Notes under the pieces: model-generated
Database searches by the model: none
Told to the model about the DNA's origin: nothing
Seen by the model: the letters and a program-made list of their open reading frames with translations, nothing else
Made by a program: the position numbers and the translations under genes
Shown here: positions 34,647 to 46,121 of the stretch, in pieces
Position numbering within the stretch: position 1 is the stretch's first letter
Layout of the letters: the number at the start of each line of letters is the position of its first letter
Assembly (NCBI GenBank): GCA_024236055.1
Contig: JACKLF010000002.1
Span: 587,526 to 651,525, forward strand
Length of the DNA stretch: 64,000 nt
Reading direction: 5' to 3'
Source of the DNA: Alphaproteobacteria bacterium
Lineage (GTDB): Bacteria > Pseudomonadota > Alphaproteobacteria > Micropepsales > Micropepsaceae

Positions 34647-37526
34647 CTAATGCGCGGCATCCCAGTTGTCGGCGGCACGGGCCTCGACCACCAGCGGCAC
34701 GCTGATTTCCACGGCGGGCAGTGACGCCTTTTCCATCGCCTGCACGATGATCTTCGAAGCCTTGTCGACGTCCTTCTCCGGCGCCTCGAAGATCAGTTCG
34801 TCATGCACCTGCAACAGCATCTTCACCGATTTGGGCAACAGCGGCGGCAGCTTGACCATGGCGCGGCGGATGACGTCGGCGGCCGCACCCTGGATGGGGG
34901 CATTGATCGCTGCCCGCTCCGCCCCGGCGCGGAAGCCGGGCACCTTGGAATTGATCTCGCGGATATGAATGCGCCGGCCGAACAGCGTCTCGACATAGCC
35001 ATGATCGCGCGCGAACTGCTTGGTCGTGTCCATATAGTCGCGGATGCCGGGAAAGCGGGCGAAGTATTTCTTGATGTAATCGGCCGCCTCGCTCTGGGCG
35101 ATGCCAAGCTGGCCCGCCAGGCCGAAACCGGAAATGCCATAGACGATGCCGAAATTGATCGCCTTGGCGCGGCGGCGCACTTCGGCGGGCATGTCCTTGA
35201 CCGGCACGCCGAAGATTTCCGACGCCGTCATGGCGTGAATGTCCAGTCCGTCGGCAAAGGCCTTTTTCAACTGGGGAATATCGGCGATATGCGCCAGTAG
35301 CCTGAGCTCGATCTGGCTGTAGTCGGCGCTGATAAGCTTGGACCCCTTGGGCGCGACAAACGCCTGGCGGATGCGCCGGCCTTCCTCGGTCCGCACCGGA
35401 ATGTTCTGCAGGTTGGGATCGGTGGAGGCCAGCCGCCCGGTCGTGGTCGACGCCATGGCGTATGAGGTGTGCACACGGCCCGTTTGCGGATTGATGTAGC
35501 CGGGCAGGGCGTCGGTGTAGGTGCCGCGCAGCTTGGCCAGCGCACGCCATTCCAGCACCAGCCGGGCGATGTCGTGGCCCTGGGCGGCGACCATTTCCAG
35601 CATGTCGCTGTCGGTCGACCAGGCGCCGGTCTTGGTCTTGCGCCCGCCTTCCAGCCCCATCTTGTCGAACAGGATCTCGCCAAGCTGCTTGGGCGAGGCG
35701 ATGTTGAAGCTTTCGCCCGCCAGCTTGTGGATCTTGGTTTCCAGCCCGGCCTGCTGCCTGGCGAAGTCGTTGGACAGTTTGCGCAAAAGATCAGGGTCGA
35801 CCTGAACCCCCGCCCGCTCCATGTCGGCCAGCACCATCACCAGTGGCCGTTCCAGTGTTTCGTAGACGCTGCGCTTGCCCGCCTGCGCCAGCCGCGGCTT
35901 GAGCAGTATCGCCAGGCGCAGGGTGACATCGGCATCCTCGGCGGCATAGCGCGTCGCCTCTTTCACCGGCACCTGATCGAAGCTGATCTTGTTCTTGCCC
36001 TTGCCGGCCACGTCGCTGAAGGCAATGGGCGTGTGCGACAGGTGCAGGCCGGAAAGCTCGTCCATGCCGTGCCCGTGCAGCCCGCCTTCCAGCGCATAGG
36101 ACATCAGCATCGTGTCGTCGATAGGGTTCAGGCGGATTCCGCGCTGCAGGAATACGACCGCGTCATATTTCAGGTTCTGGCCCACCTTCAGCACGCTGTC
36201 GTCTTCCAGCAGCGGCTTCAGGCGGGCGATGACATCGGCCTCGGCCATCTGTTCGATGTCGCCGCCTTCATCCTGCGACAGGTCCAGCGACAGGCCATCG
36301 GACTTGCGGTGGCCGCAGGGGATGTAACAGGCATCCCCCGGCGCCAGCGCCAGCGACACGCCGCACAACGCCGCCTGCATGGGATCGAGCGAGGTCGTCT
36401 CGGTGTCGACACAGACGGTGCCGGCCTCAAGAGCCCGCGCAATCCAGCGATCCAGCGTGGCGGCGTCCGTCACCGTGACATAGGAATCCTGGTCGATGGG
36501 CGCGGTGATGGCGGCGTCGGGCTCTGCGGCTTCGGCGGCGCTTTCCTTCGGCGCAGCCTCCCTGGTCACTTTGGGCTTTGCCAGCGCGGCATCGGCGTCG
36601 ATCGCGTCGATATCGGCAACCTCGAAATGCGCTGCCGCGCGCCGGGTGATGGTGGTGAACTCCATCGCCTTCAGAAAGCCGATCAGTTCCTTGGGCTCGG
36701 GTTCATGCACGGCAAAGTCGCCGGGCTGTTCCTTCAGCGGCACATCCGCATCCAGCGTCACCAGCCGCAGGGAGACGCGCGCCTTGTCGGCATTTTCGAT
36801 CAGCGTCTCGCGCCGCTTGTTCTGCTTGATCTCGCCGGCGCGCGCCAGCAGCGTCTCGACATCGCCATAGGTGTTGATCAGTTCGGCGGCGGTCTTTATG
36901 CCGATACCGCGCACGCCCGGCACATTGTCGACACTGTCGCCGGCCAGTGCCTGGACCTGCACCACCTTGTCGGGAGCCACGCCGAACTTCTCCAGCACCT
37001 CGGCACTGGCCAGGCGGCGGTTCTTCATCGTGTCCAGCAGTTCGACCTCGCCATCGACCACAAGCTGCATCAGGTCCTTGTCGGAGGAGATGATGGTGCA
37101 GCGGGCCTTTGCCTCGCGCGCCAGCCGGGCATAGGTGGCGATCAGGTCGTCGGCCTCATAGCCCGCCATCTCGACACAGGCGATGCCGAAGGCGCGGGTC
37201 GCCTCGCGCACCAGCGGGAATTGCGGCACCAGGTCTTCGGGCGGCGGCGGCCGGTGCGCCTTGTATTCGGGATAGAAGTCGTTGCGGAAGGTCTTTTCCC
37301 CCGCATCGAAGATCACCGCCAGATGGGTGGGCGCATCGGCGCCCTTCATGTCCTCCAGCAGCTTCCACAGCATGTTGCAGTAGCCGGAAACCGCCCCCGT
37401 GGGCAGGCCGTCGGATTTGCGCGTCAGGGGCGGCAGGGCGTGATAGGCGCGGAACAGATAGCCCGAGCCGTCAACCAGATAGAGGTGATCGCCTTTTTTC
37501 AGGCCCCTCTTGTTCAAATCAGTCAA
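34647..37526 (-). CDS. polA: DNA polymerase I
   Basis: 959 residues with all three domains. The 5'-3' exonuclease starts at LYLVDGSGYLFRAYHALPP and has EADDLIATYARLA and GDSVDNVPGVRGIGIKTA. The 3'-5' exonuclease keeps its acidic residues (VCVDTETTSLD, VGQNLKYD, YAAEDADVTLRL), so proofreading should work. The polymerase has motif A SADYSQIELRLLAHI, motif B RRRAKAINFGIVYGIS and motif C LLQVHDELIFE. I place the start at the TTG at 37526, which overlaps the stop of the zf-CHCC gene; an ATG at 37580 would run 57 bases into that gene and adds a non-homologous leader. Confidence 0.93.
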   Translation of the reverse strand: MTDLNKRGLKKGDHLYLVDGSGYLFRAYHALPPLTRKSDGLPTGAVSGYCNMLWKLLEDMKGADAPTHLAVIFDAGEKTFRNDFYPEYKAHRPPPPEDLVPQFPLVREATRAFGIACVEMAGYEADDLIATYARLAREAKARCTIISSDKDLMQLVVDGEVELLDTMKNRRLASAEVLEKFGVAPDKVVQVQALAGDSVDNVPGVRGIGIKTAAELINTYGDVETLLARAGEIKQNKRRETLIENADKARVSLRLVTLDADVPLKEQPGDFAVHEPEPKELIGFLKAMEFTTITRRAAAHFEVADIDAIDADAALAKPKVTREAAPKESAAEAAEPDAAITAPIDQDSYVTVTDAATLDRWIARALEAGTVCVDTETTSLDPMQAALCGVSLALAPGDACYIPCGHRKSDGLSLDLSQDEGGDIEQMAEADVIARLKPLLEDDSVLKVGQNLKYDAVVFLQRGIRLNPIDDTMLMSYALEGGLHGHGMDELSGLHLSHTPIAFSDVAGKGKNKISFDQVPVKEATRYAAEDADVTLRLAILLKPRLAQAGKRSVYETLERPLVMVLADMERAGVQVDPDLLRKLSNDFARQQAGLETKIHKLAGESFNIASPKQLGEILFDKMGLEGGRKTKTGAWSTDSDMLEMVAAQGHDIARLVLEWRALAKLRGTYTDALPGYINPQTGRVHTSYAMASTTTGRLASTDPNLQNIPVRTEEGRRIRQAFVAPKGSKLISADYSQIELRLLAHIADIPQLKKAFADGLDIHAMTASEIFGVPVKDMPAEVRRRAKAINFGIVYGISGFGLAGQLGIAQSEAADYIKKYFARFPGIRDYMDTTKQFARDHGYVETLFGRRIHIREINSKVPGFRAGAERAAINAPIQGAAADVIRRAMVKLPPLLPKSVKMLLQVHDELIFEAPEKDVDKASKIIVQAMEKASLPAVEISVPLVVEARAADNWDAAH

Positions 37527-37702
37527 TGGTGACCCGTGGCGCCATCCTTCAGGACGAAGCGCTTGTCGCAATAGGGGCATTCGACGAAATTCTCGTCGCC
37601 CATCTCCAGATAGACCTTGGGATGGCCCAAAGCGCCGCCGCCGCCATCACAGGCGACGCGGGAGGTGGTGACTTCGATGGTTTCGGGGACCTCTACGGGC
37701 AT
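37523..37702 (-). CDS. zf-CHCC zinc-finger protein (NDUFS6-like)
   Basis: 59 residues. The zinc site reads VACDGGGGALGHPKVYLEM and then CPYCDKRFVL, the Cys-His-Cys-Cys pattern of the NDUFS6 accessory subunit of complex I. The alphaproteobacterial homologues are short stand-alone proteins thought to associate with complex I. The frame is open to 37789, but the family N-terminus fits the ATG at 37702. Its stop overlaps the probable TTG start of polA. Confidence 0.88.
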   Translation of the reverse strand: MPVEVPETIEVTTSRVACDGGGGALGHPKVYLEMGDENFVECPYCDKRFVLKDGATGHH

Positions 37703-37788
37703 GGGATTCTCGGCAAATTCTGGAAAAAGGGCGGGATCGGGCGGATCATACAGGCTAGGCTTGGGGGGGCAAGCGACAGATTTTCCCA

Positions 37789-38358
37789 ATGGTCAAACTC
37801 GATAAAATCTACACCCGCGGCGGCGATTCCGGTGAAACCGGGCTGGGCGACGGAATGCGGGTTTCCAAGGCCGGACCGCGCATCGCCGCCATGGGCGCGG
37901 TGGACGAGGCCAATGCCGCCATCGGCCTGGCCCGGCTGGCGACCCGGGGGCCGTTCGATGCCATGCTGGCGCGCATCCAGAACGAGCTGTTCGACCTGGG
38001 CGCGGACCTGTGCGTGCCCGAAAGCGGGCGCAAGTCCGAAGGCGCGCTGCGCATCACCCCCCAGCAGGTGACTCGGCTGGAAGCCGAGATCGATGCCATG
38101 AACGAAAGCCTGGCGCCCCTGACCAGCTTCATCCTGCCCGGCGGCAGCGCGCTGGCGGCGCATCTGCACATGGCGCGCACCATTGCCCGGCGGGCCGAGA
38201 CCCTGATCGTGGCGCTGGCAGCGGACGAAGCGGTGAACCCCGCCGCGCTGCATTACATCAACCGGTTGTCAGACCATCTGTTCGTGATGGCCCGCGCCGC
38301 CAACAATGATGGCGCGGGTGATGTTCTGTGGGGTCCGGGCGCTACGCGCGGTCTTTGA
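37789..38358 (+). CDS. Cob(I)alamin adenosyltransferase, PduO type
   Basis: 189 residues. N-terminal KIYTRGGDSGETGLGDGMRV is the ATP-binding signature, followed by GAVDEANAAIGLARL and, near the end, LHYINRLSDHLFVMARAAN with the catalytic Arg/Asp region. It makes adenosylcobalamin, the cofactor of methylmalonyl-CoA mutase and some ribonucleotide reductases. Full length, divergent from the zf-CHCC gene. Confidence 0.93.
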   Translation: MVKLDKIYTRGGDSGETGLGDGMRVSKAGPRIAAMGAVDEANAAIGLARLATRGPFDAMLARIQNELFDLGADLCVPESGRKSEGALRITPQQVTRLEAEIDAMNESLAPLTSFILPGGSALAAHLHMARTIARRAETLIVALAADEAVNPAALHYINRLSDHLFVMARAANNDGAGDVLWGPGATRGL

Positions 38359-38417
38359 AGAATACAAGGAAGCCTGAGCGAGAGCGAAGGCCGCGCCCGG
38401 ACGGGCAGCGCAGTTGC

Positions 38418-38717
38418 CTATTCGGGACCCAGCCTTTTTCCGAAGATGAAGGCCAGTATCACGCCGATCACGCCGGTGATGCCCCAGCCGGGCGAGGACA
38501 GGAAAGAGTAGACCGGCTGGGCGGCAAAGCGCGCATGGTCGTGCAGCCAGACCTTGAAGCCGGTCAGGCTTTGCGGGTCCACAATCGCCCACACCGTGTC
38601 CAGGCTGCGCACGGTCAGGTCCCCACCCTTTTCCAGGCTTGTGACCACGTCCGCGCCCAGCAGCATCAGGGCGATGACGATCAGGATCAGGCTGACAAGA
38701 CGCATCAGGACGGCCAT
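38418..38717 (-). CDS. Small two-helix membrane protein
   Basis: 99 residues, unknown. Helix 1 is MRLVSLILIVIALMLLGADVV; helix 2 near the C-terminus is WGITGVIGVILAFIFGKRLG; between them is a 45-residue soluble segment. The ATG at 38717 has GGAATAACC upstream; an earlier ATG at 38762 would add a basic leader. It may be encoded with the cupin gene behind it on the same strand. Confidence 0.7.
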   Translation of the reverse strand: MAVLMRLVSLILIVIALMLLGADVVTSLEKGGDLTVRSLDTVWAIVDPQSLTGFKVWLHDHARFAAQPVYSFLSSPGWGITGVIGVILAFIFGKRLGPE

Positions 38718-38784
38718 GGTTATTCCATAGCGGGCAGGACGAAGGCGCACAAGAATGGCCAACTCCCATTAACCAAGCCGCCGG

Positions 38785-39234
38785 TCAGAAGGGCGAACCG
38801 TCCTTGCGTACAAAGCCCTTTTGCGGGTCCAGCATCATGTCGATATCGGGATAGATCGCCGTATCCCCGCCCGAACGGGTGCCCACTTCCAGCACCACCG
38901 CGTCGCCGTCCGAGCGGTTGACCAGATGATGGCCGTCGCCGTCATTTTTCGGAAAGGCGGCGCAGTCGCCGGCGCGCAGCACGCTTTCGCCCGCATCGGT
39001 CACCAGCACCACCTCGCCGGAAACGACATAGACGAATTCGTCCTCCAGAAGATGCCAGTGGCGCTGGCTGGACCAGACGCCGGGCTTGAGGGTCAGAAGA
39101 TTGACGCCGAAATCGGTCAGCCCGCCCGCATCGCCAAGCTGCACGCGGCGGCGTTCCCGGCAGGGCACATCATGGGGCGCGGGATAGCCGGTTCCGGTGC
39201 GCACGGGCGCATTGGCAATGTCGATCCTGGGCAT
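38785..39234 (-). CDS. Cupin-domain protein
   Basis: 149 residues. Cupin motif 1 is HWHLLEDEFVYVVSGEVVLV with metal-binding His and Glu residues; motif 2 is GDCAAFPKNDGDGHHLVN. The domain follows GVNLLTLKPGVWSSQR. Bacterial single-domain cupins of this kind are usually small isomerases or sugar- or metal-binding proteins; the substrate cannot be read. The ATG at 39234 has AAGGTG seven bases upstream. Confidence 0.85.
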   Translation of the reverse strand: MPRIDIANAPVRTGTGYPAPHDVPCRERRRVQLGDAGGLTDFGVNLLTLKPGVWSSQRHWHLLEDEFVYVVSGEVVLVTDAGESVLRAGDCAAFPKNDGDGHHLVNRSDGDAVVLEVGTRSGGDTAIYPDIDMMLDPQKGFVRKDGSPF

Positions 39235-39257
39235 GGGCGGCACCTTGAACAGCATAA

Positions 39258-39285
39258 CGCCCGCCAAGCCTAAGCCTGGCGGGCG
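39258..39285 (-). terminator. pnp terminator
   Basis: Arms 39258-39266 and 39277-39285 (CGCCCGCCA/TGGCGGGCG) are perfectly complementary. On the minus strand the hairpin follows the pnp stop by about 40 bases and is followed by TTATGC. It separates the rimP-pnp cluster from the cupin gene. Confidence 0.65.
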
Positions 39286-39324
39286 CCTGCCCACAATTGT
39301 GTTTATGACGGATCAGGCCGTCGC

Positions 39325-41460
<2,136 letters not shown>

Positions 41461-41537
41461 CGGTACGTCTTTCGTCCTACCCGGAGCCGGATCGCTTCCG
41501 GGGCGTGATTGGCCCCCCTACGGGACCTGTTCCGCGC

Positions 41538-41586
41538 GCGGCTCATCCGCGCGTGAAACGCACCATGCAGGCGGCTCATCCGCGCG
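41538..41586. repeat. Direct repeat of 16 bp in the pnp leader
   Basis: GCGGCTCATCCGCGCG occurs at 41538-41553 and again at 41571-41586, 33 bases apart, within the pnp 5' UTR. Each copy is itself partly palindromic (CGCGCGGC...CGCGCG). A role in RNA structure is possible. Confidence 0.7.
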
Positions 41587-41596
41587 CATGGCAAAA

Positions 41597-41627
41597 CCAC
41601 GGCATGCGCCCTTTGCGCATGCCGTGG
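41597..41627 (-). terminator. rpsO terminator / rpsO-pnp intercistronic hairpin
   Basis: A perfect 13-bp stem (41597-41609 with 41615-41627, loop of 5) is followed on the minus strand by TTTTGCC. It lies 39 bases past the rpsO stop and upstream of pnp; as in E. coli, it may partly terminate transcription between the two. Confidence 0.88.
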
Positions 41628-41665
41628 CCAATTCTGTCTGGTTCGAACTCAGCGGCTCTTGCCTC

Positions 41666-41932
41666 TTAGCGGCGCAGGCCAAGCCGGCCGATCAGCGCCT
41701 CATAGCGCTTCACGTCGCGGGACTTCACATAGTCCAGCAGGCTGCGGCGCTGCGACACCATCTTGATCATTCCGCGGCGGGAATGATTGTCCTTGGCGTG
41801 GGTCTTGAAATGCTCGGTCAGGTTGGCGATGCGCTCGGACAGGATCGCAACCTGCACTTCCGGCGAACCGGAGTCGTTTTCAACCGTCGCGTATTCGGCG
41901 ATCAGCTCTTTCTTGCGTTCAGGCGTAATCAT
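41666..41932 (-). CDS. rpsO: 30S ribosomal protein S15
   Basis: 88 residues, the normal S15 size. Motifs are GSPEVQVAILSERIANLTEHFKTH and the C-terminal RRSLLDYVKSRDVKRYEALIGRLGLRR. It binds 16S rRNA in platform assembly. It lies between truB and pnp, the standard order. Confidence 0.97.
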   Translation of the reverse strand: MITPERKKELIAEYATVENDSGSPEVQVAILSERIANLTEHFKTHAKDNHSRRGMIKMVSQRRSLLDYVKSRDVKRYEALIGRLGLRR

Positions 41933-41943
41933 CGGTCATCCGT

Positions 41944-42888
41944 TCATGGTGTGAAGTTGAAGACACGAAACGGCCGCAGCTCTCCTGCGGCGATCTCGGC
42001 CAATGCCACGGGCGTCCCGTCCGGTTCTTCCAGATAGACGGTCTGCCCAGTGAGCTCGCCCTCGCCGAATCCGTCCTTCATCCGGGCAAACAGGTTGCTG
42101 CGGATGAGGATGGGATTGCCGGATCGGATGCGAACCGTATCGCTGCCCGTGACAGCCAGCGCCGGGATGCCGTCCAGCGCGGTTGAAAGGGGCTTCAGAT
42201 ACCCAAAAGCGGCGGGACTATGCATAAAAGGGGTCAGGGTTTCCAGCGTCACCGCGTCTTTTTCTTCCCAGGCGCCAAGCCGGGTGCGGCGCAGGGCCGA
42301 AACATGCCCCAGGGTCCCCAGGGCCAGGGCGATGTCGCGGACCCAGGAACGGACGTAAGTGCCCTTGCTGCAAGTGATTTCGAACTCAGCACTGCCCTGA
42401 ACAGCGTTCAGAAGGCGGGCCTCGAAGACCTCGATCTCCCGCGGTTCCAGCACCACTTCCTCGCCGTCCCGGGCCAGGTCATAGGCCCGTTCGCCCCCCA
42501 CCCGGACCGCCGAATAGGCCGGGGGCACCTGGGACAGGACCCCGGTGAAGCGGGGCAGCATCGCCTCGATGGCGTCGCGGCTGGGCCGCACATCGGATGT
42601 GCCGGTGACTTTCCCCTCGGCATCGTCGCTGTCGCGGCTGATCCCCCATGTCGCGGTGAAGCGATAGGTCTTGTCGGAATCCATGGCGAAGGGGACGGTC
42701 TTGGTCGCCTCGCCCAGCGCAATGGCCAGGATGCCGGTGGCCATCGGGTCCAGCGTGCCGGCATGACCGGCCTTCTGCGCGTCGAAGATGCGGCGCACCG
42801 CCGCCACCGCCTGGGTCGAACCCATGCCCAGCGGCTTGTCCAGGATCACCCAGCCGTGAACCGGCTGGCCCTTCTTTCGGCGGGCCAT
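41944..42888 (-). CDS. truB: tRNA pseudouridine(55) synthase
   Basis: 314 residues. The catalytic Asp is in KAGHAGTLDPMATGIL; HGWVILDKPLGMGSTQAVAAVR opens the domain, and the C-terminal PUA-like part ends PFRVFNF. It makes pseudouridine 55 in tRNA T-loops. The ATG at 42888 is preceded at seven bases by AGAGGGGG, which is the end of the intergenic two-hairpin repeat; the frame opens further upstream into the repeat without homology. Confidence 0.95.
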   Translation of the reverse strand: MARRKKGQPVHGWVILDKPLGMGSTQAVAAVRRIFDAQKAGHAGTLDPMATGILAIALGEATKTVPFAMDSDKTYRFTATWGISRDSDDAEGKVTGTSDVRPSRDAIEAMLPRFTGVLSQVPPAYSAVRVGGERAYDLARDGEEVVLEPREIEVFEARLLNAVQGSAEFEITCSKGTYVRSWVRDIALALGTLGHVSALRRTRLGAWEEKDAVTLETLTPFMHSPAAFGYLKPLSTALDGIPALAVTGSDTVRIRSGNPILIRSNLFARMKDGFGEGELTGQTVYLEEPDGTPVALAEIAAGELRPFRVFNFTP

Positions 42889-42894
42889 CCTAGT

Positions 42895-42980
42895 ACCCCC
42901 CTCTGTCGCAACTTGACCGGCTGCGCCGGCCCATCGTTGCGACATCTCCCCCCGCCAGCGGCTTCGCCGCGCAGGGGGAG
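42895..42980 (+). repeat. Two-hairpin intergenic repeat, copy 3 (rbfA-truB gap)
   Basis: Reads ACCCCCTCTG, stem TGTCGCAAC/GTTGCGACA around ACCGGC-TGC-GCCGGC-like loops, then TCTCCCCCC and GC-rich arms around GGCTTCGCC, ending GGGGGAG. It fills the gap between rbfA (upstream) and truB (downstream) and supplies the truB Shine-Dalgarno sequence on the minus strand. Confidence 0.8.
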
Positions 42981-42999
42981 TGGGCATGAGCTTGCGGCA

Positions 43000-43455
43000 T
43001 CATTCCTCGTCCGCTTCTTCTTCTGAGATGTTCAGATCACGCTGCACTTCCGGCGACTTCAGGATCTGTTCGATCTTCTGGGCCTCGGCGAAGCTTTCAT
43101 CCTCGATGAAGCGCAGTTCGGGCGTGAACTTCATGGTGATGCGGTGGCCCATCTCGCCGCGCAGGAAACCCTTGTGGCGGTTCAATGCCGCCACGATCTT
43201 CTTGGCGTTCTGCCCGCCCAGCGGTTCGCAAAACACTGTGGCATGACGCATGTCGGGCGACGGCTTGACCTGGGTGATGGTCACCGACACGCCTTCCAGG
43301 TCCGGGTCGCGAATGTCGTTCTCGCGCAGCACATCGGCCAGCGCATGGCGCAACGCCTCGCCCACGCGCAACTGGCGCTGGGTGGGGCCGGCATCGCGCC
43401 GCGCACCGCGGCGGGCAGCGGAAGATGACGGACGGTGGGTGGGACGGCGGGACAT
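43000..43455 (-). CDS. rbfA: Ribosome-binding factor A
   Basis: 151 residues. KH-type fold: QLRVGEALRHALADVLREND, VSVTITQVKPSPDMRHATVF and LRFIEDESFAEAQKIEQIL. A basic Ser/Arg-rich N-terminal extension of about 30 residues precedes the domain. It matures the 16S rRNA 5' end and acts in cold adaptation. AAGAAGG lies before the ATG at 43455. The C-terminus is acidic (EEEADEE). Confidence 0.94.
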   Translation of the reverse strand: MSRRPTHRPSSSAARRGARRDAGPTQRQLRVGEALRHALADVLRENDIRDPDLEGVSVTITQVKPSPDMRHATVFCEPLGGQNAKKIVAALNRHKGFLRGEMGHRITMKFTPELRFIEDESFAEAQKIEQILKSPEVQRDLNISEEEADEE

Positions 43456-43572
43456 CGGAGCCTTCTTGTTCTTTCCGGGCCGCGCAAAGGGCGGAGCGGA
43501 AATCCAGGGATGCAACCTGGTCGAATACCGGGCCGGCGGCGCCCTATGGCGCACGCCGCCCGGCAACAATCA

Positions 43573-46098
43573 TCAAAGCGCGCGCTGGATGGTTTCGACC
43601 TCGAAACACTCGATCACGTCGCCCTGCTGCAGGTCCTGATAGTTGGTGAAGGCCATGCCGCATTCCTGGCCAACCTGGACTTCCTTCACTTCGTCCTTGA
43701 AGCGCTTGAGCGTCGACAGTTCGCCTTCGTGGATCACGACATTGTCGCGGATCAGGCGCACCTTGGCGCCGCGGCGCACCGTGCCCTCGGTGACCTTGCA
43801 GCCGGCGACCTTGCCCACCTTGGTGATGGTGAAGACTTCCAGGATCTCGGCATTGCCCAGGAACTTCTCGCGCGTTTCCGGCGTCAGCAGGCCCGACAGC
43901 GCCGCCTTCACGTCATCCACCAGGTTGTAGATGATGTTGTAATAGCGGATTTCCACGCCATCGCGCTTGGCGCGTTCACGCGCCTGGGCGTTGGCGCGGA
44001 CGTTGAAGCCGATCACCGCGGCGCCGCTGGCCTGGGCCAGGATGATGTCGCTTTCGGTGATGCCGCCCACGCCCGACTGCAGGATCTGCGCGCCGACCTC
44101 GTCGGTGCCCAGCTTGGCCAGCGCGCCCTGGATCGCTTCGGTCGAACCCTGCACGTCGGCCTTCAGCACCAGCGGAAGCTGGCGCTTTTCGCCCGCTTCG
44201 CGGGTCTGCAGCAACTGGTCCAGCGTCTGGCGGCTGGACGAGGCCTGGCGCTGTTCGCGGCGCTTGCGGCTGCGATACTCGGCAACCTCGCGGGCGCGCG
44301 CCTCGTTCTCGACCACCACCATTTCGTCGCCCGCTTCGGGCGGCGCCGACAGGCCCAGCACCTCGATCGGCACGGAGGGACCGGCTTCCTTGACCGTTTC
44401 GCCGCGTTCGTTGGCCAGAAGGCGCACGCGCCCCCATTCGCTGCCCGCGACCACGACATCGCCGACCTTCAGCGTGCCGCGCTGGACCAGCACGGTGGCG
44501 ACAGGGCCGCGGCCCTTGTCCAGCTTGGCCTCGACGACGGCGCCTTCGGCGGGGCGGTCGGGATTGGCTTTCAGGTCCAGCAGTTCGGCCTGCAGCAGGA
44601 TGGCTTCTTCCAGCTTGTCCAGGCCGGTGCCCTTGAGCGCCGAGACCTCGACGGTCTGGATTTCGCCGCCCATGTCCTCGACCTGGATCTCGTGCTGCAG
44701 CAGCTCGGTCTTGACCCGGGTGGGATTGGCGTCGGGCTTGTCGATCTTGTTGATCGCCACGATCATCGGCACCTCGGCCGCCTTGGCATGGGCGATGGCT
44801 TCGACCGTCTGGGGCATGACGCCGTCGTCGGCGGCCACCACCAGCACCACGATGTCGGTGACCTTGGCGCCGCGCGCGCGCATGGCGGTAAAGGCGGCAT
44901 GGCCGGGCGTGTCCAGGAAGCTGATCTTCTGGCCCGAGGGCAGCGTGACCTGATAGGCGCCGATATGCTGGGTGATGCCGCCGGCTTCGCCCGCGACGAC
45001 GTCGGTCTTGCGCAGTGCGTCCAGCAGTGAGGTCTTGCCGTGGTCGACATGGCCCATGATGGTGACGACAGGCGGGCGCGACTGCAGCGTCTCGGCCGCA
45101 TCGGCCTCGCCGGTCAGACCTTCCAGCACATCGCTTTCGGCCACGCGCTTGACCACATGGCCGTATTCGGTGGCGACCAGCTCGGCGGTGTCCGCGTCCA
45201 GAATGTCGGCGGGCGTGGCCATCATGCCGTTCTTCATCAGCACCTTGATCACGTCGACGGCGCGGCGCGCCATGCGGTTGGCCAGGTCGGAGACGGTGAT
45301 GGTTTCCGGAATGGTGATGTCGCGCGGACCGGCAGGCCCGGCCTGAACCTGATGGCCCTTGTTCACGCGCTGCAGGTGGCGGCGATAGGATGCGACCGAA
45401 CGGATGCGTTCGTCATCGCCTTCCAGCGCGCGGGTCACGGTCAGCTTGCCGCGGCGACGTTCGCCTTCCTTCTTGGGCGTGGACGGCACCTTGGCGGCAC
45501 CCGGCTTGCCCGGACCACCCTTCTTGCTGGAACTTTCCTCTTCCTCGTCATTCTGCAGACGGCGGCGCGGCGCATCGGCAGCGGCGGGCGTGGGCGCCGC
45601 GGGCGTTTCCAGGCGGCGCTGGGCTTCCAGTTCGGCGCGCTTCTTGGCGGCTTCATCGGCGGCCTTGCGGGCTTCTTCCTCGGCCTTGCGCTTTTCGGCG
45701 GCGACCTTCTCGGCCTTCAGCTGTTCTTCCTCGGCGCGGCGGCGGGCAGCTTCCTGCTCGGCCTGCTTGCGTGCTTCGGCGTCGCTGACCTTGGCTTCGG
45801 CCAGGGCGGCGGCGCGGCGCTGCTTTTCCTCTTCGGAAAGCTGGCGCAGCACCACGCCGCGCGGCGCGGCGGCGGCGGGCGCGGCGGCCTTCTCCACGGC
45901 GGGCTTTTCGGCCTTTTCGGGCTTGGGCGCGGCGGGCTTGGCGGTCCTGCTGCGGGCGGGCGGCGCACCGACCGTGCGCTTTTTCTCCACCACCACGGCC
46001 TTGGTGCGGCCATGGCTGAAGCTCTGCTTGACGGTGGAAGTCTCCGTCTTCTTCAGCGAGAGCGTCTTGGGGCGCTTGGTTTCGTCAGTATCGCTCAT
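43573..46098 (-). CDS. infB: Translation initiation factor IF-2
   Basis: 841 residues. A long, charged, low-complexity N-terminus rich in Ala, Lys and Glu (residues 1-220) precedes an IF2_N-like domain (TVSDLANRMARRAVDVIKVLMKNG), the G domain with G1 GHVDHGKTSLLDALR (about 346), G3 DTPGHAAF and G4 NKIDKP, then the beta-barrel and C-terminal fMet-tRNA-binding domains. It recruits initiator tRNA to the 30S subunit. It follows the YlxR/L7Ae gene by 23 bp. Confidence 0.97.
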   Translation of the reverse strand: MSDTDETKRPKTLSLKKTETSTVKQSFSHGRTKAVVVEKKRTVGAPPARSRTAKPAAPKPEKAEKPAVEKAAAPAAAAPRGVVLRQLSEEEKQRRAAALAEAKVSDAEARKQAEQEAARRRAEEEQLKAEKVAAEKRKAEEEARKAADEAAKKRAELEAQRRLETPAAPTPAAADAPRRRLQNDEEEESSSKKGGPGKPGAAKVPSTPKKEGERRRGKLTVTRALEGDDERIRSVASYRRHLQRVNKGHQVQAGPAGPRDITIPETITVSDLANRMARRAVDVIKVLMKNGMMATPADILDADTAELVATEYGHVVKRVAESDVLEGLTGEADAAETLQSRPPVVTIMGHVDHGKTSLLDALRKTDVVAGEAGGITQHIGAYQVTLPSGQKISFLDTPGHAAFTAMRARGAKVTDIVVLVVAADDGVMPQTVEAIAHAKAAEVPMIVAINKIDKPDANPTRVKTELLQHEIQVEDMGGEIQTVEVSALKGTGLDKLEEAILLQAELLDLKANPDRPAEGAVVEAKLDKGRGPVATVLVQRGTLKVGDVVVAGSEWGRVRLLANERGETVKEAGPSVPIEVLGLSAPPEAGDEMVVVENEARAREVAEYRSRKRREQRQASSSRQTLDQLLQTREAGEKRQLPLVLKADVQGSTEAIQGALAKLGTDEVGAQILQSGVGGITESDIILAQASGAAVIGFNVRANAQARERAKRDGVEIRYYNIIYNLVDDVKAALSGLLTPETREKFLGNAEILEVFTITKVGKVAGCKVTEGTVRRGAKVRLIRDNVVIHEGELSTLKRFKDEVKEVQVGQECGMAFTNYQDLQQGDVIECFEVETIQRAL

Positions 46099-46121
46099 GA
46101 CTTTCTTTCTTTAAGCCTGCC

